Part shown: positions 60,281-64,000 of the stretch, piece by piece
How the letters are laid out: each line of letters starts with the position of its first letter
How positions within the stretch are numbered: the stretch's first letter is position 1
DNA from: Fibrobacter succinogenes
Lineage (GTDB): Bacteria > Fibrobacterota > Fibrobacteria > Fibrobacterales > Fibrobacteraceae
Assembly (NCBI GenBank): GCA_902761355.1
Contig: CACWJY010000005.1
Coordinates: forward strand, 1 to 64,000
DNA length: 64,000 nt
Direction: 5' to 3'
Made by a program: the position numbers and the translations under genes
Notes under the pieces: generated by a model
The model's input: the letters and a program-made list of their open reading frames with translations, nothing else
Database searches by the model: none
Told to the model about the DNA's origin: nothing

Positions 60281-61480
60281 ATGATTTTCTTTTTGATCAT
60301 CCTACTTGCAGCACTTGCCCTAATTTACATCAATTTAAGTACATTGGCCAAGGGGAAGACCGGGAAAATAATTGCCGCAGCAATCCTTGCACTCCTGTTC
60401 TTAGGCATGGCCATGCGCAGCACGTTCCTCGGCAGCATCGCCGTTACTTTTTTTGCGGTTTGGCTTAGCAACTCGCTGCTGTTCTACATTCCATGGACGC
60501 TTTACAGAATCGGTTACTATTTTACGCAGCCCCACCACCTGAGCCGACATCTGGTCCGCCGCGTCAGCCGTTCACTCTTAGGCATCACCGTCGCCCTTTC
60601 ACTCGCGATTATCGCTTACGGGGTCCCGCACAATAAAGACTACAAAATCAACCTGTTCACAGTAAACCTGCCGTCGCAATATACCGAAAGCTTTACCGCA
60701 CTCTTTTTTAGCGATATCCATGTAGATCCGCTGTTTGACGCTGAAAAAATGAAAAGGATGATCGCCCAGGCCGATTCAATCAAGCCAGACTATATTTTAT
60801 TTGGCGGAGACCTCGCGGACGTTTCTACAGAGCAGCTGGACCGTTGGGGCTACGATAGTTTGTTTAAAAAATTAACCGCTGCGGCCAAGGTAGCGGCCAT
60901 CGGCATCAATGGAAATCACGAAGCCATGCAGGAACGCTCCGGTTCTAATCCCAACGAATGGATGCGCAAAGTGGGCTTTGTCGTGCTCGACGATTCTACG
61001 GCATGCATCGGCCCCGCCTGCTTTACCGGCCGCACCGACTTTATGGTCGCCCACAGCCGCAACACAGAACGCAAGCCGCTTACAGAACTGATCCCCGATT
61101 CCGTGAAACTCGTCGAGCACCCGCAGGATTCGCTCGAAGCAGCCGCTATCCAAGATTCACTTTCTGACTCGATCGTCGCAAGCGCCACCTATGATACCGT
61201 AATCGTTCACCAGCCCTGGATTCTTTTGGACCACCAGCCCAAAGGCATCGAAAAGACTCATTCAGGCAGACTCCCGGACATCGCCCTTTCGGGCCACACG
61301 CACGACGGACAATTTTTCCCCGTCACGTTCATTATAGACTATGTATGGAAAGTCGCCTACGGCAAGGGAGCCCTCGGAGGCGTCCTCTGGCTCGTGAGTT
61401 CCGGTTTTGACTGCTGGGGTCCTCCGGTGCGCTTCGGCAGCGACTCCGAATTCTGGGTCATTAAATTCAAGAAACGCTAG
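60281..61480 (+). CDS. Membrane-anchored metallophosphoesterase (YkuE/YaeI-like)
   Basis: 399 residues: four membrane segments in the first ~115 residues, then a calcineurin-like phosphoesterase domain. Metal-binding marks are FFSDIHVDPLF (Asp-x-His), ILFGGDLADV (Gly-Asp), INGNHEAMQ (Gly-Asn-His-Glu), VIVHQPWI (His), and LSGHTHDGQFFP (Gly-His-x-His). All metal ligands are in place. Members include UDP-diacylglucosamine- or lipid-directed phosphatases, but the substrate cannot be told. Stands alone, divergent from the nucleotidyltransferase-like gene. Confidence 0.88.
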   Translation: MIFFLIILLAALALIYINLSTLAKGKTGKIIAAAILALLFLGMAMRSTFLGSIAVTFFAVWLSNSLLFYIPWTLYRIGYYFTQPHHLSRHLVRRVSRSLLGITVALSLAIIAYGVPHNKDYKINLFTVNLPSQYTESFTALFFSDIHVDPLFDAEKMKRMIAQADSIKPDYILFGGDLADVSTEQLDRWGYDSLFKKLTAAAKVAAIGINGNHEAMQERSGSNPNEWMRKVGFVVLDDSTACIGPACFTGRTDFMVAHSRNTERKPLTELIPDSVKLVEHPQDSLEAAAIQDSLSDSIVASATYDTVIVHQPWILLDHQPKGIEKTHSGRLPDIALSGHTHDGQFFPVTFIIDYVWKVAYGKGALGGVLWLVSSGFDCWGPPVRFGSDSEFWVIKFKKR

Positions 61481-61544
61481 CAATTCTCTTTAGAATGCCA
61501 CGTCTCTTTTAAAGGCCTATTAAAATTAAACGTCTATTAAATGT

Positions 61545-62279
61545 CTATTTGTCTTTTAGACAGCGAATAGACAATGCATAACGGCGATCGTTTATGCTCA
61601 CACTTTCCGCATCGAACATATCAATCAAGCTAAAGCTGAGTGGCTGACCATCTTCGGTTTGTGACGAAGTCCAGAAATAGGCACCTTCGCGCAAGTTCCT
61701 GAAATCATCGGATGCGAGCTTGTAACCGGCAGGGAGCGCATTAAAGCCAAAATTGTCCGTACCATCCTTATGGGGCCAGCCTTCCTTCGACCTCAACCGG
61801 GTTCCCTCCGTAAAGGAGTTGCCCATATTCTTGGTCAACTGTTCAAAGTCCTCTTTACTCGGCAGGCGCCAGCCTTCGGGGCACATTTTTTTCGCGGTCT
61901 CCCACGGGTACAGCATTCCATAAAGGTCGCAATAATAAGGCTGGTTCTCGTAGCAGAACCCATATTGATTCACTTCTTTTATATTCAAGTTTTCGGCCAT
62001 CCACTCCTGAGCCGATTCACCTTTGCCAATAACGACCGTCTTATAAGTTTTGTGATTTCGCGAGTCGAGCAATTCGCCGTAAGAAATCCCTTCGCTCGAA
62101 GAAGAACTAGACGCAACCGCCTCAGACGAAGACAACGGTTCCGAAGACGAGCTTGATTCCTGCAAGGAACTGCTAGAATCTTCCGAAACAACATTCGTTT
62201 CGTACGAGACCGTTTTACTTTCTTCTCCGCATCCGGCAAGGATCAGAGACATGGCGACAAAACAGAACCCCTTTTTCAT
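61545..62279 (-). CDS. FISUMP-domain lipoprotein
   Basis: 244 residues: lipobox ILAGC (Cys at about 17), a Ser/Glu linker (about 30-65), and the Fibrobacter succinogenes major paralogous domain (TIGR02145): GELLDSRNHKTYKTVVIGKG, EWMAENLNIKE, YGMLYPWETAKKMCPEGWR, LPSKEDF and FGFNALPAGYK, ending SIRCLKDK. This family is abundant in Fibrobacter and supports the assignment of the organism. Its function is unknown. It follows the WbsX-like gene by 25 bases on the same strand. Confidence 0.9.
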   Translation of the reverse strand: MKKGFCFVAMSLILAGCGEESKTVSYETNVVSEDSSSSLQESSSSSEPLSSSEAVASSSSSSEGISYGELLDSRNHKTYKTVVIGKGESAQEWMAENLNIKEVNQYGFCYENQPYYCDLYGMLYPWETAKKMCPEGWRLPSKEDFEQLTKNMGNSFTEGTRLRSKEGWPHKDGTDNFGFNALPAGYKLASDDFRNLREGAYFWTSSQTEDGQPLSFSLIDMFDAESVSINDRRYALSIRCLKDK

Positions 62280-62304
62280 CTTTATTCTCCTTATTAGAAT
62301 TTGT

Positions 62305-63399
62305 TTATAATTTATCTACAACAGACCTTAGCGCCTCAATAAAACCGCGACCGAAAGTTTGGTCGGGTTCCATAAAGTTGCCTTCGCCCCATTCGTTCCA
62401 AGACTTGAGTATCACCAGGTTGTTCTTTTTGCTGGCAGCAAGCTTCAGGACTCGTTCGGCCTGCAACTGGAAATTTTTGGGAGAAGCATCCCTGACCAGG
62501 TCGCCCATGCGCCCGCTACGCGGCGTATGATCCCATTGCGGGAAAAGGAACGGAATCACGTCTTCCCTAGAATCATAGTCTTTTTCCAAAATCAGCTCAT
62601 TAATTTTTTTGGAGCTGTAACGCACCGGCAAATTGAACAGGGCACGAATGCGGCGTTCCACAAACTTGAGCCAGCCCTTATGCTGCATGTACCTTTTACG
62701 AAAGCGCTGCATAAACGACGGCGTCACAGCATCAAAACCTGCTTCTATCCATTTATCACGTTGAGTCTGGTCATCTAGGTTCGCAACAAAGTAAACAGAG
62801 TCGGCAATTCCTTCTTCTTTGACCCACTTATTCCACAGCGAAATAAACCGAGGCACATCCTCGAACTGATTAGGCTTGTAAACCAAGAAAAACGGTTTGC
62901 CATCTATGCGGATATAACGGGGGTCCTTAAAAAGCTCCTTGACATAATCGAAATGGGCTCGATAATCTTCTTCGCCTTCGTAACGCTGTTCCATCAGCAA
63001 CTTATCGCCAATGCCATCTTTTTGCCAAAGCTTTGCCTTCCACGATTCATTCGCCCAACCAAGGCAGAACGGCAAATCAGGCTTGCCGGACTTATGCACC
63101 TCATCGATGATATCGTTTAAAAGCTGACGACCCTTACCGCCAAACCAATAATGCCAATAGCAAAAACCTTCGATTCCAGCATCGCGGGCCATTTGTGCCT
63201 GTTTTTCACGGACTTCAGGATCACGTAAGTCGTAGTATCCCAATTCGGTCGGGACCTTCGGCTGATTATGGCCCTTATAGAGAGGCTTAGCCTTTTTTAC
63301 GTTTGTCCATTCCGTAAAATCCTTACCCCACCATTCGTCATTTTCTGGAATCGGGTGGAATTGCGGTAAATAGTAAGCGAGTATTCGAACCTTAGACAT
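62305..63399 (-). CDS. WbsX-like (GH99-related) glycan protein
   Basis: 364 residues. The opening RILAYYLPQFHPIPENDEWW, DFTEWTNVKKAKPLYKGHNQ, GIEGFCYWHYWFGGKGRQLL, LPFCLGWANESWKAKLW and the end LVILKSWNEWGEGNFMEPD match the WbsX/GH99-like family found in O-antigen and capsule loci. No signal peptide. It follows the sulfatase-family gene by 15 bases and may act on the same envelope glycan. Confidence 0.88.
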   Translation of the reverse strand: MSKVRILAYYLPQFHPIPENDEWWGKDFTEWTNVKKAKPLYKGHNQPKVPTELGYYDLRDPEVREKQAQMARDAGIEGFCYWHYWFGGKGRQLLNDIIDEVHKSGKPDLPFCLGWANESWKAKLWQKDGIGDKLLMEQRYEGEEDYRAHFDYVKELFKDPRYIRIDGKPFFLVYKPNQFEDVPRFISLWNKWVKEEGIADSVYFVANLDDQTQRDKWIEAGFDAVTPSFMQRFRKRYMQHKGWLKFVERRIRALFNLPVRYSSKKINELILEKDYDSREDVIPFLFPQWDHTPRSGRMGDLVRDASPKNFQLQAERVLKLAASKKNNLVILKSWNEWGEGNFMEPDQTFGRGFIEALRSVVDKL

Positions 63400-63414
63400 A
63401 TTTCCCCTTAAACC

Positions 63415-63999
63415 TTACGGCAGCATCGTATCGTTCCTGAGGATAGAACGCAAAATCTTAGACGCTCCTACAGCCCTGTTTTTCCAAGCAACATCTGCGG
63501 CATCCGTCGTATGCGTGTAGACGCTTTCGCCACCGGCAGCGGCGCGGTAAACATCTTCGTTTTCAAGACCACCCGTAAGCACATGGTCGCGGAAACCAAG
63601 GTAATAGGCATTCTGCGAGAAAAATACCGAAGGCTGTTCTGCAGGACGTTCTTGTACAAGCAAATCGTAACCCCAGAAATGGTTTGGTTCGCGAACCTGC
63701 GCCAGGTCAAACACTGTCGGGCCCAAGTCCAGCTGCGAGGCCACATCTTCACGTACACTCAAGCCTTTAAACAGATTTGTGTCGGCCGAGAAGATTCCGA
63801 TAAAAATCTGCGAAGCCGAAAGGCCAAGAGGTTGCGGGACCTGGTAATCTACAGAATCTACAGGAGTGTCATGATCGCCCAGAATAAAGACAACCGTATT
63901 TTCGTAATCCGGCCTTTCTGCAAGGGCATCAAAGAAACGGCCCAACTGCGAATCAGTATAGTGAACAGCGTTGCGGTAGCGCACCATGGCGTCGTCGGG
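63415..63999 (-). CDS. Sulfatase/LTA-synthase-family enzyme, C-terminal part (runs off the window)
   Basis: The frame is open to the last base of the window. Visible: AVHYTDSQLGRFFDALAE, VVFILGDHDTP (metal-binding Asp-His), GPTVFDLAQVREPNHFWGYD. These fit the C-terminal half of the phosphoglycerol-transferase/sulfatase group, as in the complete gene at 37128-39143. The N-terminal membrane part and nucleophile are outside the window, so activity cannot be judged. Confidence 0.8.
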   Translation of the reverse strand, partial: PDDAMVRYRNAVHYTDSQLGRFFDALAERPDYENTVVFILGDHDTPVDSVDYQVPQPLGLSASQIFIGIFSADTNLFKGLSVREDVASQLDLGPTVFDLAQVREPNHFWGYDLLVQERPAEQPSVFFSQNAYYLGFRDHVLTGGLENEDVYRAAAGGESVYTHTTDAADVAWKNRAVGASKILRSILRNDTMLP

Positions 64000-64000
64000 C

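Noticed and set aside
1-64000. tRNA genes, insertion sequences, phage genes
   Set aside because: No cloverleaf with a TTCGA-type arm in a suitable context, no transposase-like protein, no integrase or structural phage gene was seen.

Overview
The window reads as a chromosomal segment of a Fibrobacter-type bacterium (Fibrobacter succinogenes or a close relative). This rests on family content, not on a database match. It holds a FISUMP-type lipoprotein, a TIGR02147/DUF4423 regulator paired with a lipoprotein, tandem family-45 cellulase lipoproteins, Ser-rich linkers in surface proteins, and Gram-negative envelope genes (lpxK, murJ, MCE, outer-membrane barrels). No tRNA, rRNA, CRISPR array, insertion sequence or phage gene was found.

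Layout. 0-6.2 kb: end of tsf, a degenerate transglycosylase, a GroES-like protein, and a minus-strand aroC-lpxK-RavA-like run. 6.2-13 kb: a five-gene minus-strand operon (GtrA, FAD oxidoreductase, GT-C transferase, two TPR proteins) whose 3' side carries hairpin repeats, then an M18 aminopeptidase. 13-14.9 kb: an MCE protein and a helical-repeat partner. 14.9-20.7 kb: a tightly overlapping chain ispA-dxs-SpoU methylase-pyrF-unknown. 20.8-24.9 kb: an AT-rich island with three duplicated Cys-rich lipoproteins and a large Ser-rich surface protein. 24.9-30.5 kb: a carbohydrate-flavoured block with a CBM-like lipoprotein, TIGR02147 regulator, small lipoprotein, diguanylate cyclase with a jelly-roll sensor, and CE2-type esterase. 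30.6-37 kb: cytochrome c, helicase-associated-domain protein, prmA with a duplicated 129-bp hairpin repeat in its 3' region, a Fic protein lacking the catalytic His, and ahcY. 37-45 kb: envelope genes (LTA-synthase-like enzyme, beta-propeller protein, MMPL exporter, GT4, SGNH esterase, DUF3392). 45-52.6 kb: barrel protein, murJ, two GH45 cellulases, a structured intergenic RNA candidate, purM. 52.7-64 kb: cNMP-binding/DUF4388 protein, substrate-binding lipoprotein, barrel, NYN-like protein, TPR protein, LpoA-like protein, nucleotidyltransferase-like protein, phosphoesterase, FISUMP lipoprotein, WbsX-like protein and the end of a sulfatase-family enzyme.

How the genes fit together. Housekeeping operons (translation, shikimate, isoprenoid, purine, pyrimidine, SAH turnover) alternate with envelope building (lipid A kinase, lipid II flippase, polyprenyl-linked sugar transfer, phosphoglycerol-transferase-like enzymes) and a surface layer for plant-fibre attack (GH45, CE2, CBM-like lipoproteins). 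The strongest candidates for undescribed biology are: RNA hairpin arrays with different stems but constant CUUG or C-GAA-G loops downstream of two genes; the structured element between purM and the GH45 pair; the duplicated lipoprotein/surface-protein operon; and the diguanylate cyclase plus TIGR02147 locus. Several proteins keep a fold but lack catalytic residues (SLT, Fic, RavA-like, NYN-like, nucleotidyltransferase-like).
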